Numbered from the stretch's first letter, positions 14,001-26,224 are shown. The stretch is DNA of 64,000 nucleotides from Puffinus mauretanicus (GCA_023333565.1 JAJKFH010000102.1:1984001-2048000), one strand, 5' to 3'. Notes: generated by a model from the letters alone, not told the origin. Translations and numbers: made by a program.

Positions 14001-14425
14001 TGGTGTAAGTCCCTTTTTTTCACAGCTCTACGCCTTTCTATATTCCATATCCAATCCAGACTTATTCCCATTATTCAACTATTTTTTTTCAGTGCTATTT
14101 GTTTATTTTTAATTATCGCATTACAACCAAAATGAAAGGTGGCTCTGTGTTACGATTTTGATACAGAGAAGCAGTGCAGTTTTGCAACGAGTACTCTGTC
14201 CCCACTTACCACCTCTTCGTACATTTGTCTTGTGTGGTTTTGGTTCATGTTAAATAGATTCTTCTCAGAAGAACTGCAACCAAGAGATCTAATCTGGGTA
14301 CGTATCCAGAGGACTTAAAATCCTAAGGGGAGCATGGAGGTCTGAACCAAGGATCGACCTGTTAGAAAGCTTTACACCACATACATAGTGGGTATGTTTT
14401 GATCCAGGAAAACAGATTTAATTTA
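8060..14425. other. Unique, very AT-rich non-coding stretch
   Basis: No gene or clear mobile element. 8080-9450 is especially AT-rich, with many A and T runs. 9560-10000 is less biased and looks like a candidate conserved block. A nearly perfect 24-bp repeat pair sits at 11681-11741. An ERE-like palindrome sits at 13346-13360. A run of 14 A lies near 13868-13881. Open frames of 70-95 codons occur on both strands but show no recognisable domain. Confidence 0.55.
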
Positions 14426-14428
14426 CAA

Positions 14429-14468
14429 TAGAATAGAATAGAACAGAATAGAATAGAATAGAATAGTA
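14429..14468 (-). repeat. (AATAG)n pentanucleotide tail of a CR1 element
   Basis: About seven to eight AATAG units, one of them changed to AACAG, directly abut the 3' end of the CR1 copy that follows on the minus strand. CR1 3' ends terminate in short tandem repeats rather than poly-A. Here the tail has become a pentanucleotide microsatellite and is probably length-variable. Confidence 0.85.
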
Positions 14469-14818
14469 TAGTTTGGGTTGGAAGGGACCTTTAAAGGTCA
14501 TCTAATCCAACTCCCCTACTGTGGGCAGGGACATCTTCAACTAGATCAGGTTGCTCAGAGCCCCATCAAACCTGACCTTGAATGTTTCCAGGGATAGGGC
14601 ATCTACCACCTCCCTGGGCAACCTGTGCCAGTGTTTCACCACCCTCATTGTAAAAAATTTCTTCCTTCTATCTGGTCTAAATCTACCCTCTTTTAGTTTA
14701 AAACCATTCCCCCTCGTCCTAGATTGGTCAGGCAAGACTTGCCCTTGGTGAAGCCACGCTGGCTGTCTCGTATCACCTCCTTGTCCTCCATGTGCCTTTG
14801 CATAGCTTCCAGGAGTTA
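14469..14818 (-). mobile_element. CR1 LINE, internally deleted copy (RT fragment joined to 3' end)
   Basis: Read on the minus strand, 14818 to about 14720 encodes part of the CR1 reverse transcriptase, including a block reading [15 protein letters not shown], the conserved region upstream of the palm catalytic motifs. From about 14720 down to 14541 the reading jumps to the C-terminal tail of the same protein ([10 protein letters not shown], then [19 protein letters not shown]), followed by the CR1 3' untranslated end GGTTGGAAGGGACC (plus-strand sense) and the AATAG tail. The palm core is absent. Compared with the copy at 21.0-22.13 kb, roughly 0.9-1 kb is missing at the junction. The fragment is also 5'-truncated and non-functional. 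CR1 elements are autonomous non-LTR retrotransposons that copy by target-primed reverse transcription and usually insert 5'-truncated. Confidence 0.9.
14541..14735 (-). pseudogene. CR1 ORF2 C-terminal remnant fused across a deletion
   Basis: A 64-codon open frame covers the end of the CR1 reverse transcriptase ORF. The order [34 protein letters not shown] is the usual C-terminus of avian CR1 ORF2, downstream of the palm and thumb. It contains none of the catalytic motifs and its first residues come from the junction. It is a relic and not an expressed gene. Confidence 0.8.
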
Positions 14819-15629
14819 CTTAATCTGAAGTAACGGTGGAACTTCGTACAGTGGAGATGTAGGGGTCTGAGTACCAACTGCTCTGACCTACTGATCTTCT
14901 TCTGTTGTGTTAGAAAACTTTCTCATGTAGACATAGTCAAAGAAAGCAGTTTTTGAACCAGTGGATTTTCAGTTTTGTTGTAAGACTATCACCAGACATT
15001 CTCTTTCTAATTCTTCTTTCTGCCTCAACCTGATGGGATATTGTACTGCGTTCTAGAGCTGCACTTGATGGTTGAAAATAAGGTAACCCATAGAAGATCA
15101 AAAAGGGAAATATTGTCATAGGACAATAGTCTTTCATGCTCCCAGCTCAGCAGGCAAAGAACAGATAATAGCTGCCACTACGAAACAAAATTAAATTACA
15201 TATAAAATGCTAACTTGTCTTCCTAGTGGGAGTGCTCATAGTGGTAACATGTAATTGCTACTACCCCTGCTCTGGAAGGTCATTCAGGATTGAAACATAG
15301 ATGCTCCCATCTTGTCCTTGATGTGAGTACAGTTACAGCATGAAGAAAAGGCAGCCTGGTTTAATGGGAGCCTGCTGCTACTGAACACCTACTAAAGGAA
15401 ATTCAGGATAGTATGTTTCTGAGTATTCTGCTACTATGAAAAGAAGATTAAAGGATAAGTGGCTTATACTCTTACATTGACTTGAGACTACCAAACAAAG
15501 TGACAGAATTTTTTTCTCTGGTAGTTTTGATATGCTGTTTATCAGTGGTGTGTTCCATTTGAGAATTAAAGTATTAAAGAAATAGATGGGAAAATGTATT
15601 TTGCCCTGTAGGGAGGAATGTATTCCAGT

Positions 15630-15760
15630 GAAAGAAGTGTGAGAAATGTAGAAATTGGTATTCTAACTAACTCGCTCCATGACTTCAGGTAAGTCATACT
15701 TTCCAGAATTTTCAAACAAAAGTGCCTGAAATTTAGGTAATTGCAGTATTGAAGCTTGGC
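15630..15760 (+). repeat. Possible MIR-like/amniote SINE remnant
   Basis: The segment reads ATGACTTCAGGTAAGTCAT, similar to the tRNA-unrelated core of MIR (a TGACCTTGGGCAAGTCAC-type block). It is followed by ATTTTCAAACAAAAGTGCCTG and AATTTAGGTAAT, a TTTTCAAAAGTGCCTAA-type tail seen in old sauropsid SINEs. Divergence is high and the ends are uncertain. Confidence 0.3.
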
Positions 15761-18700
15761 TAACTAAACGAAAGAAATTAAGAAGGGTCAGAACCCTGCA
15801 CACAGACAGAATCTTTTTTTAGTTGACAACTTCAGTTGTGGGGAATCCACACCATTAGGGAGAATTTGCTGCTTTCAGAAAAATCAGTGGGTTTATGCTG
15901 TTGTCTGCTAAGGGGATTTGAAAATCCTATTATAAAACTTCATCGAGTTTCCTATGTAAGAGAGATGTGAAGAAATACTAACTGCCTAAATTATGTAGGG
16001 AACACTTCTAATCCAGTTCTGTCACCTAAAATTAATAGGGCTCTCATCAGCCAGAGAGTGGAGGGACACCTAATTGCCCCAAATCACTGATGATTTACTA
16101 CATAGGTAAGGGGCAGCATGCACAAATGACCTGCAAATGACATTGCTAAAAACCACTTTTTTGATGTGCAACATCAGCTTCCTCTTGCTGGGATACAGGC
16201 ATGTGATTTCTGTTTCTGTCTGCCTAGTTCTGCTCTGCTGGAATCCACTTATAAATCCCTTGCAGGGCCAAGGTAGATTCTTTCTGCTAAAACCCATACA
16301 TGGACTTTCGAGGTCTCATTCTTTGAGATCCAAGCATGCCTTTATTCTCCTCCCAAAGATCTGAGTATACCTTTCCTGTCTTCCGTTCTCTCACCAGGAA
16401 TATAAACACAGATTTAATTCTTAAAAGGCATATGAACTCTCTTCTTTTCCCCTTTTTTACTGATAAACTCAATGCTAAGTACAGTTCGGTGAGACTAGAC
16501 CTAAAGCTTCAAGCAAAATTCTTATGGAAGCTACAGTTTTGTATCTCTGTGGACAGCAATGCTTTAACGAAGTGGAAAGTGGTCCTTCCAGACTGTGTTC
16601 ATGTAATACAATGAACTGGAATGTTCTTTCTATCTGGACTTTTTAACCCATTTTTTCCCTTGCTGTCCTGATGAGTCCTTGGCCAATGTGCTGCAGGCTA
16701 GTGAGAAGTTTAATCTCTAGGGTAAGGACAGCATATAATTAAATGCTCATGCACTGTCAAAATACTGACAGTTACAAAATGCTCCAGCCAGTAACTTGTT
16801 GGAGAGCAAGCAATGAGCAAAATGACTTCAATATGCAGAAGAAATTTAGATGCCCTGAGGGAATGCTAATTCACAGAGATAGTAATAGGGATTACTACTT
16901 GATTTATAATGTGGTTTGAAAGGAATCAACAAGACCAGACCTGCTGCCTGTGTGTGCACTTAGCCATGCAGTCACAATTCAGAAAAGAAGACATTAACTG
17001 TCCATCTTGCCTTAATGCTACCTTCTCCTCCTCTGACCTCTTCTGCTTGAAGTCCAGGTGGATTCTTTTCTGTCTCTAATTAAACAACTTCTCTGTGACT
17101 TCATTTGTCCCTCCAGTTTTTACCTTGTACCTTTTTTTGCTTTACCTGAAAACTTACTGAATTGATAATTTGCAGCTGTTGCCCCAGGTGCTGCCTCCTC
17201 CTGTCTGATAACACGTATAACTCACTTCAGTCTGTTCTTCCTTCTCTATTCTGTAGTAACTGCACTCATTAAGTTCTACTAAGCTTCTTTGTGGACAAAT
17301 CTCCCATTCTCTTTGCCACCCTGAACTCTTTTGCTTGGTTGTGTCATTCAGAAAAAAGTTTTTCTCTATTCTCCTTTCCATTCCCTCCTTTGCATGTTCC
17401 AGTTACTGTGGAGTTTCTTCTGGCCCACTTAACCTCCAATTTGGAAAAGGAAATTGCACTTTGGCATGTCAGCCTGGAAATACTGCTGACCCCTCATTTA
17501 ATTTCAGCTGTCTGACATGCTCCATGCTCAACCCTCTGCTCTTTTGCTTTGCAATGTTTCTTCTGCCACATTTTATGGAAAAGAGTCAGAAGATGGAATG
17601 ATAATCTGTGAGTCACTTGTGCAATGATGACTTGCAGATTTCCTTCTTTCCTTCCTCATTATTTCCATCCTGCCAATCTTTTATTTCAGTTTCTTCTTTA
17701 AAAGGGGGAGAATTCATTTGTAAACTACATTGAATGCCTCAGCTCTTATTGCAAAGCATTTTTTAAATATTATCAATACTTAGAGCAGAATTTCTCAACT
17801 TTCATCTGCACAGCGTATCTAAAGGATTTTTTCTGTTTGTCAGAAAACATAATCTTATCACAGAGAGTTTAGAGCCCTATTCATGACAGTTCAGACAGGG
17901 AGATTATATACCCTTTGAACTCTGGTTCTCTTATTAGAAGCTAACAGAAACTTTTTGCTTGTGTGCTTGTGCCTTTTTTTTTGTTTTGTTTTTTCCCTCC
18001 TTGTTGTTTAAACTATGTTAGACCATGGAGATACTGTAATCTGATGATTTAGGATACTGAAAAATATTAGATTTGTTATTTGGGACCCAGGATGTCTTAT
18101 TGTGTAAGTGGGTGGTTGAGTGGGGAGGTATGATTTAGTATTGCTCTGGACATTTTTGTACTGAAATGACTAAGTATTCTGGAAGTCATCTTAATTTCTG
18201 ACTGGGGTATACAGTTGCCTCACTGTGTGTGTTTATCAGTGACTGTCTAGGTGGAGAAGAGAAACTCACAAAAGATAAATGAGAGAGAATATTATATAGT
18301 TTTATTTGAATGTATTTGCTGATAGCTTTGTTTTGAATATATCTTTCATTTTGATTTATTTTGATCTGCCCATGAATTAGTTATTGCCGTATGTTCTATA
18401 AGTAGAATTTGTGTCACTGTTCAACAGTCATCATTTGACTATGAGACTTAACAACATTTTCAGTTCTTCCTCTTTGACATTTTTAGGGTAAATATGTTTT
18501 TGCAATGACTTGGGTTATTATGTAGTCAAAGGTGCTGTCAGTTAGAGCTGCCCAGGCATGTCATCCATGGCCTGCAACATCTCATTACTTCAGGCCCGTG
18601 ACCTTCACCCAGCTCTGTGACCGTGTCTCACGTCCTGATTTCAACCTTCCTCATTTCTGCTGTTGCAGATATGTGTCCTACCTCTACCATATGTGATCTG

Positions 18701-19623
18701 CAAAAGCCTTTTCTGTTCCTTTTAGGGTTTCTCACATAGTTTGCCTAATGCGTTTCACTTCTGACCTGTGTAATAGCTCTGCTATTTGAATCACAGGCCT
18801 TACTTGAAGAGACATTGCCACTTCTGTCAAGTCCTGCCAAACCTGATAATAGTCTACAGTCATAAAGAGTGCATCCCAAACCACACTTTCCTAGCAGAGC
18901 AATTTCTGTCATGAACCTGGATTTGAGGCCATCTCTAAAACATTGAGTTTTTAAGGTTGTTAAATGGAGACTAAGACGATACCAGTCTCTTTCCCTTTCA
19001 GATATGCTACATGCAAGGTCTCGGTAGAGAAACTAACTCTTTTGGTCTTGTGATATTTAAGCAGAACAACAAATGCAAATCCTTTTTATCCTGATAAATG
19101 TTTTAAAACGTTGAGAGGAAGCTATAATCTTCTTCTAGTTTCCTGGGATGGTATAATGGTTTCATGTTACACGGGTTCTGACTTTTCTTAAGGAATGCAG
19201 GAGCAGATCTATGAACCCACAAATGATTGGAAACTGTAATTTAAAAAAAGGGAAAGGTCAAGAAATTAATGTAGTTATTAAAATAAAGGGGATTGTTTGC
19301 AGATAATCTCAGAATTTAACATGTAAAGGATCCTGGTTTTAATAAGGTTAAAAAAATGGGAAAGATCTTAGAAATATGGAATGGGAGTTAAAAATTGTTA
19401 GATGACTGATCTACTGACATTTTATCATTCTTAAAGAGAATACTGGAGCTTTCACAGCTCACAGAGCATAAATCTGAAAGGCTGCATAAGTCTAATATTT
19501 CTTTAAGAAAGCAAGATACAAATAATACAGGACACATTCAACCTCCTATTTTGATTTATTTCTGAAATGTAATATATTTTATGAAATTCCATAATACATA
19601 TTGCAGTTGGAGTGAGATACTTC

Positions 19624-19645
19624 TTTTTTTTTTTTTTTTTTTTAC
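19624..19645. repeat. Poly-T run (22 nt)
   Basis: An uninterrupted T run ending TTTACAGG. It could be a homopolymer, the reverse of a retroposed A-tail, or chance. No retroposed gene sequence is recognisable beside it. Confidence 0.8.
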
Positions 19646-20999
19646 AGGCTAGGAGTGTTAGTCACTATCATAAAAATGAAATGTGTAACTTCTAACTAAA
19701 GAAGCTTAGCATGTTTATGTTGCTAGCAACATGTGTTTGCATGGAAAAAGTTGCTGAAAGCTGACCCCATACTGGGAAAATTGCTAATCTCCAAACAGAA
19801 TACTGAACAACTTAAAACAAACATTTTACTGCATGCATTTTTAAGGTCATCTCACACGTTCTGAGACAGTATTTCATTGCACATTGGCAATGTGAAAGGG
19901 CTTGTGCCTCCAAAACATTGTTGTTGGATTTTTTCCCAAGGAGTCTTCTCGCCATGCCACATTTGCCCCATTTAATATTTTCTCAAATGGAACACACCAA
20001 CTCCAGCCTTGATTTTTGGGTTTCTTTGGTGATTTTTCATTGATTATTCAACAAAGACATCTTGTCAGCTGCCATTTACTTGGTGAAATTTGGGTTTAGT
20101 ACAGCGTCAAAAGGATTCCCTCATTTAGAATTTCTTACTATAATCAAGTTATAATTATACTGTTATAATATACATTTAAATGTTATATGGATATATATGC
20201 ACACACACACTTTCAGAAGTAGTGAACTACACCTTATATCTCTCTCTTGTGTCAGAATGATTAGTATGATCTGCAGCCCCACAAGGTTATTAGAAAAGAT
20301 GCCCATCTGAAATATTCCACGGTAAAAACCAGTAATAGCCGAATTGGGACTATCTCTCCACTTTAGTCACTTGGGTGCAGACAAATAAATGGAGAAAGCT
20401 GAGGGCCAAATTTGATATAGGTGGGTGCCCCTCAAGCAGGAACCAAACTCCAGTGAGACATTTCCTACAGAGAGAAGAGAATCAAAAACCAAGTGTAAGC
20501 AAGCCAACGGCAGTGAGAAGCCTCTAGCTTAGAAACAAAACAAAGCGCGGTTTGTTGTCTTCAGTAATATGATTATGCCAGAGTCATGCTGATTTGCAAC
20601 TCATCATTATGTCTTTGGGAAAAATGTGCTTCAGTTCATCCACGAGGACAGATCTGATTATTGTAGAAGTCTCTTCTCGCCTGACAGTACTGAGTGAAAT
20701 CCTAGCTTTGAAATTGGTGACAGAACTACCGAGTTCAACACAACCATGGCTTCTTCATCTGAATCCATCGTCTTTATATACCTTAACTATTCTAAAAACA
20801 ATAATGATTCCTTACATTCACAGGTGGGATGGCTCATTTTATCACCTTTAAATATTTGAACAGTTTCAGATGAAGGGTACTTTGTAGATGTGAAGTATTA
20901 TTCTTAATATTTAAGTGCACGTCTTAAAAATATGTCTCAATTCCTTTTGTATTTACCTAAATGAGTGTGATGATAAAGTCTCCTTACAGCCGTGGTGAG

Positions 21000-22051
21000 C
21001 CTTCACTTATCACATCTTCCCACAGCATTCTCCTGGAGAAACTGTCTGCTCATGGTTTGGAGAGGTGTACTCTTCTTTGGGTAAAAAACTGGCTGGATGG
21101 CCGGGCCCAAAAGGATGTGGTGATTGGAGTTACATCCACTTGGCAGCTGGTCACAAGCGGTGTTCCCCAGGGCTCAGTATTGGGGCCAGCTCTGTTTAGT
21201 ATCTTTATCAACGATCTGGACAAGGGGATCGAGTGCTCCCTCAGTAAGCTTGCAGATGACACCAAGTTGGGCGGGAGTGTTGATCTGCTCGAGGGTAGGA
21301 AGGCTCTACAGAGGGATCTGGAGAGGCTGAATCGATGGGCCGAGGCCAACTGTATGAGGTACAACAAGGCCAAGTGGCAGGTCCTGCGCTTGGGTCACAA
21401 CGACCCCATGCAACGCTACAGGCTGGGGGAAGAATGGCAGGAAAGCTGCCTAGTAGAAAAGGACCTGCCGGTATTGGTCCACAGCAGGCTGAATATGAGC
21501 CAGCAGTGTGCCCAGGTGGCCAAGAAGGCCAATAGCATCCTGGCTTATATCAGAAACAGTGTGGCCAGCAGGAGTAGGGAAGTGATCGTCCCCCTGTACT
21601 CGGCACTGGTGTGGCCGCATCTCGAATACTGTGTTCAGTTTTGGGCTCCTTGCTAAAAAAAGACATTGAGATGCTGGAGCGCATCCAAAGAAGGGCAACA
21701 AAGCTGGTGAAGGGTCTAGAGAACAAGTCTTGTGAGGACTGGCTGAGGGAACTGGGGTTGTTTAGACTGGAGAAAAGGAGCCTCAGGGGAGACCTTGTCG
21801 CTCTCTACAACTACCTGAAAGGAGGTTGTAACGAGGTGGGTGTTGGTCTCTTCTACTAAGTAACTAGCAATAGGACAAGAGGAAATGGCCTCAAGTTGCA
21901 CCAGGGGAGGTTTAGATTGGAGATTAGGAAAAATTTCTTCACCAGAAGGGTTGTCAAACATTGGAATAGGCTGCCCAGGGAAGTGGTTGAGTCACCATCC
22001 CTGGAGGTATTTAAAAGACGTGTAGATGTGGTGCTTAGGGACATGGTTTAG
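21000..22051 (+). pseudogene. CR1 ORF2 reverse transcriptase remnant (palm, thumb, C-terminus)
   Basis: The reading is continuous from about 21019 to 21653. It shows the [19 protein letters not shown] block (21157-21222), then the catalytic-site box, then [20 protein letters not shown], then [19 protein letters not shown]. The catalytic box at 21249-21260 reads LADD instead of the usual FADD. At about 21650 one base is missing relative to the family reading, which gives an in-frame TAA (21654-21656). The protein continues one frame over ([20 protein letters not shown], and on to [10 protein letters not shown]). In that second frame a codon that is usually CAA is TAA at 21857-21859. The reading then continues through [20 protein letters not shown] and [19 protein letters not shown] to the normal stop TAG at 22049-22051. 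One frameshift, one nonsense change and the lost 5' part make it dead. The few lesions suggest a fairly young insertion. Confidence 0.93.
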
Positions 22052-22130
22052 TGGGACTTGGCAGTGTTAGGTTTATGGTTGGACTCGATGGTCTTAAAGA
22101 TCTTTTCCAACCTAAATGATTCTATGATTC
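21000..22130 (+). mobile_element. CR1 LINE, 5'-truncated copy, best preserved in the window
   Basis: About 1.1 kb of the 3' part of a CR1 element, from just downstream of reverse transcriptase motif A through the ORF2 stop codon and the complete 3' end. The 3' UTR is short (22052-22130) and ends TTTTCCAACCTAAATGATTC then TATGATTC, so the terminal repeat is ATTCTATG/ATTC. The 5' boundary is near 21000, where the reading HSILLEKL (from about 21019) begins and the upstream motif A aspartate can no longer be recognised. Full CR1 elements are about 4-5 kb, so most of ORF1, the endonuclease and the RT N-terminus are missing. This is the usual result of incomplete target-primed reverse transcription. 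Confidence 0.95.
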
Positions 22131-25100
22131 CCCTTCCTTTCTGTATCCACTTGTTTTCATGTTTTTGTGAACTGTATTTTTTTGTAAAGAAACTGTATTC
22201 TGTGGTGTGTTGTGAAGTGCTTTGTCTTGTGAAGGTCTGAATCCAGGTGAGACCTCTGGATGTTACTGTACTATTAGTAATTAGCAAGACCACGTTTTAC
22301 CAAATGTTTATTTAGTCCTGTACTAACAACATTTAACACTTGTGTTACATCATTGACACAATATTTCTATGAAATAAGGTAGGAAATATTTTTAGTTTTA
22401 CAGCATAAATAGAGAAATTGAGTCAGAGAAATAAAAAGATGTGGCTGGCGAGGGGACAGGACTTGGTAATAAAGCTGCATTCTCAAATCCTGTTCCTGCT
22501 TCCAGGCTTATGCTGATTTCCCTGGGCAGCCTGCAGCAGGAGCTGTACCGCTAGCGTTTTCCTTTTAAATGGGAAGCACTCAGTTTATAAAATAATACTC
22601 TACTGGCCTGATGGTCTGCATCTGGATATTAAGTTAATTAGGTTTGCCCGTCCAGCATTCAGGTTACAGTGAGTCTGGAGTTTGGTCTGTGACTTATCGC
22701 CTCTCTCGTTAGCACATTAAGACTGGCATTAGATTTCTCACCTTTAACTGTATTCGAAGAGAGCTGTTTATAGGAAGCCCCAAAATGGATTTGTTTTCCA
22801 GTGCTTCTCCTTTGTTGCATATTAACGTTTAATTAGCAAAAAAATCCTATTACCTCAGCACTAAAAGTGAGAATAGCTAAGGGACCTGCTAAATATAAAA
22901 TTAGATGCACAGTCAACCTTTAATCTGGTCATAATGCTGTTACCTAAATATTATTAACTCCTATCATAAACTATGATTTGATTGATTTTGAAATGTTTAT
23001 ACCCAGAGTGTCTGGCACAATTTGTTTTTGTGAGTACACTAAAGTCAAAATGTCTGAACTAAAGAGACAGCTACTCCTAACAAGCTTTATTTGGGGTTTT
23101 CTTTGGTTCAAGTTGTTGGTTTGTAATGTCCTTTCTTCAGAATGGGAACTGAGCTGGAATCCAAGTTGAACTTAAACCAAGAAAAACAATTCTCTAAGCA
23201 TACTTTAATCACCCGTAAATGTTCTCATGGCTCTGAGGACCATCTTTCAGTGGAATCTGTTTTTGAAGCAATAGGAGGCTTTCCCCCTATAGTACTGGAA
23301 ATTGCGAGTGCATAACTAAAAGGCAGATGTAACACAGAAATATATAGCAAAATATATTCTTTTGTTCAGTTTTTGTTCTGGGGTGAGTGGCGTGAAGCCA
23401 AAGATTAGATGGAAGTTTTCACAATGGGATACATAACAAATGGCAAACAAAAGGGCTCCTGGTATGCCTGTCCTTCTGTGGCTTTAAGGAGAGATTTGCT
23501 ATTTATTACAACTATTACCACAACAGTTAAAAAGGTTTTTGGTAACACGCCCTCTGCAAAAGCTCTTGACTATTTTTTCCACTTAGTTTTTGTTGCTAAG
23601 TGGAGTTTCTATACATGACATCTTTGTGTTTTGTTTTGTATTATGATGTCTCAGCAGCAATATTTCATCATGGACAGTTGTTTTGATACTCACATATTAA
23701 TAGAGCAATGGGCATCTCACACATCCCTCTATTTTAAATTTGGGCCTGCTGCTAAAAATCATGATTTGAGAACAGATAGTAAGGTTGCTGGGATGTTATG
23801 TGATAAGACATACATCTGAAATTTTCTGACAGCATATAGAATAGGTTTGATCCAGTTTAGAAAAGAGTAAAAATTGAGATATTGTTTAACTAGAATTTTG
23901 ATTATGCTTGCCCTTACAGCTTCCAGTTCGGAAACTATCTTTATTATTCTGGTTTGAACTTGGAAACTAAAATAGTTTGAAAATCGCAAGTGATTTGTTT
24001 TTGTAATTTAGAAACAGGATATCTCTTGAGAGGATTAGGTTTTGCGACAGTTTCAAGCAGTTTGCAAATGAAAGAGGATTTCTTTGGGTTGTATTACTAT
24101 TTATTACAACATTTTCTGCAAACGTAATTTTAACAAAAACTTGTCTTTTTAAAAACTTAAACAGTTTCCGTCAGAAAATTTTTACCACTGTTTTCTTTTT
24201 CTTGGAAGAAAAAGTAAACTAAGTATCTAATTTCAAGTCTGGTTAATCTGAAACAAAGTTTTTCATTGTGTTGAACTGAATAGGAACATCTTCCCTTTGA
24301 GTTTATTTGCTGTTAATTTCCAGAGCTGGTTTAATGCCTCACAAGAGAGGTAGTTGAGGTACCTGCTGCCTCCCTCCTCCTGTAGGGACCAGCCTTCGTC
24401 TACAACACCCTCACAGCCTGTTCTCTGGTTGTACACTGAGCGTCCATCATGGGAGGTGTAATCCCTAGAGCATGGCCTATCATGAGTGACTGACGTGAAA
24501 CCAGAAACGCATCTAAGAAGCAATATGACAGGTTGCAAGAATTCACACTAATATTAAATCAAACTTGAAGAAAGAGTTTTCTTTTCAATGGATGGTGTCA
24601 AACAGAAATAGTTCCACAATTCCAAACATTTTTTAACATCTTCCAAGTAATTTGAAACAATTGCTGGAAATATTTAATTATTAAAGCCTTATCCTTCAGC
24701 ATGTTTTACATACTAAAGTGCCTGAGAGGGTGGTTCCTGGTTGTCATTGAGTGGACAAGTATGAAAAAATAAATGCGAGAGGAACCACATTTACTGGAAT
24801 GAAATCTTGCAACACAGACTAAAACACCTATTAGAAGACTATAAATATAATTCAAATTCCTTTGACCACCATGCCTTGGCAGGTAGGCTGCAATTTTTGA
24901 AGCACACAATTGCTGTTAGTGTATTGATTTTTGTGGTTAGTTCAATGACTAGCTACTCTTGGGACATTTCTCTTTCCTCAGATATTTGCCAACATTATTT
25001 TTATTGTATATTAATTAAGTTCTCCCATTTATTCAACTCTTCAACTCTGTTGCTGGGGTAGATCTAAAGCTTTGCCGCTAGGCAACAAAAAGAAAGCCGA

Positions 25101-26220
25101 ATGAAACTTCTAATTCCCTGAGAATATGTTTTCCTCTGCATTTCAAGAGTTGCTTTGAGTACTGGCCCAAACTTAAAATTGCTGACCAAACACCAGAAAT
25201 GCGTTCAAGATTTGCTTAGGGGTGAACCCACTTGATATTCAACGGGGAAACCACTGAGCATGGCTTGCCATGCATTTGCCTGTCGTGTGCATTAACAGCT
25301 ATGAAAAACTCACTGTTCATGACCCAAGTAACTCCATGTTTTCCATCTGTCATTGTCATGCCATAGCACCACTGGTGTTAGTCATAGAAGATGTCCTGTG
25401 GTCCTCTGTAAAAAGGCCAAACTCACCTGCTGTACGGACAGATGGGATTAGTAGGTAGCCTTATTTGGACACGGGGAGACAGATTTAAGGAGAATACTTG
25501 ACAGCTTCCAGCTGATCCCAACACCAGCCAGCTCAGGTACAGCTATGCATAGCCTTCATGTTAAAACACCAATGGTTGTAAATAGGATGGTTCCCTTTCT
25601 AAAGAATATGAACCAGCTTAAATGACTTTTGCATACTACAGTATTCCTGGTTATATATTTGTCAAATTTCCCTATCTTCCTTCGGTCTTGTATGCCTTTC
25701 ACTACTGTTTTTAAATTTGTTATGTCTGGGTTAGCTGTCCTGATTCCTGCTAGTACAAAGTATATTCTGTACATTTGCTTTTTGCTGCTTTAGTGCAATG
25801 TGGACCGTGATTCTGTGCATATCATTTTAATTTTCCAGTTCTCCTGCATGAGCTGTTATTGAACAGTTTTCACCATCATGGTGACCTGATTCCACCCTCA
25901 GTGAACTAGACTTGTTTGCAAAATTAGAGTTTGGGGACTAGGACTGTATTCCTTTCCAAATAGGTTATTTGGAAAACAAGATTTAAGAAAAAGGGAACCA
26001 ACTGAGAAACTTCAATCCACAGACAAGAAATCCTTTTGGTGCTTTATATATGTTATGTAAAGATCAGATTTAATTCAGGTATTTGGAGTGAGAACATCAT
26101 CCTTCAGGATAGTTTAGAAACAATGTCCTCTTTGATATTACATCTCTCCAAATGTTCAAGTTGAGCAGAAACACCTGAGAGTGGACACCAGCTTTTCAGT
26201 CACTTTAACTGAGCAAAAGA
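22131..26220. other. Unique non-coding stretch with a MIR-like remnant
   Basis: No gene recognised. A MIR-like remnant sits at 22371-22510. 22600-22990 is compositionally balanced, free of simple repeats and has a TTTAATTAGCAAA core (22828-22840), making it a candidate conserved non-coding element. Later sequence is ordinary AT-rich unique DNA. Confidence 0.55.
22371..22510 (-). repeat. MIR-like SINE remnant
   Basis: Plus-strand sequence reads GAAATAAGGTAGGAAATATT, TTTAGTTTTACAGCATAAAT, AGAGAAATTGAGTCAGAGAA, then AGATGTGGCTGGC. This corresponds in order to the reverse complement of MIR (TTTTACAGATAAGGAAACTGAGGC-like, then GAGGTTAAGTGACTTGCC-like). It is ancient and diverged, with approximate ends. 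Confidence 0.45.
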
Positions 26221-26224
26221 AGTG

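Larger units (their letters stand above)
14830..20990. other. Unique non-coding stretch
   Basis: No gene recognised. A possible MIR-like remnant lies at about 15630-15760. A run of 22 T (19624-19645) is followed by ACAG. A short (CA)n sits near 20199-20210. Several 60-90 codon open frames overlap one another on both strands around 16.1-16.6 kb and 17.2-17.6 kb, without codon or domain evidence. Confidence 0.55.

Noticed and set aside
21050..21373. 107-codon open frame on the minus strand
   Set aside because: It is the antisense shadow of the CR1 reverse transcriptase.
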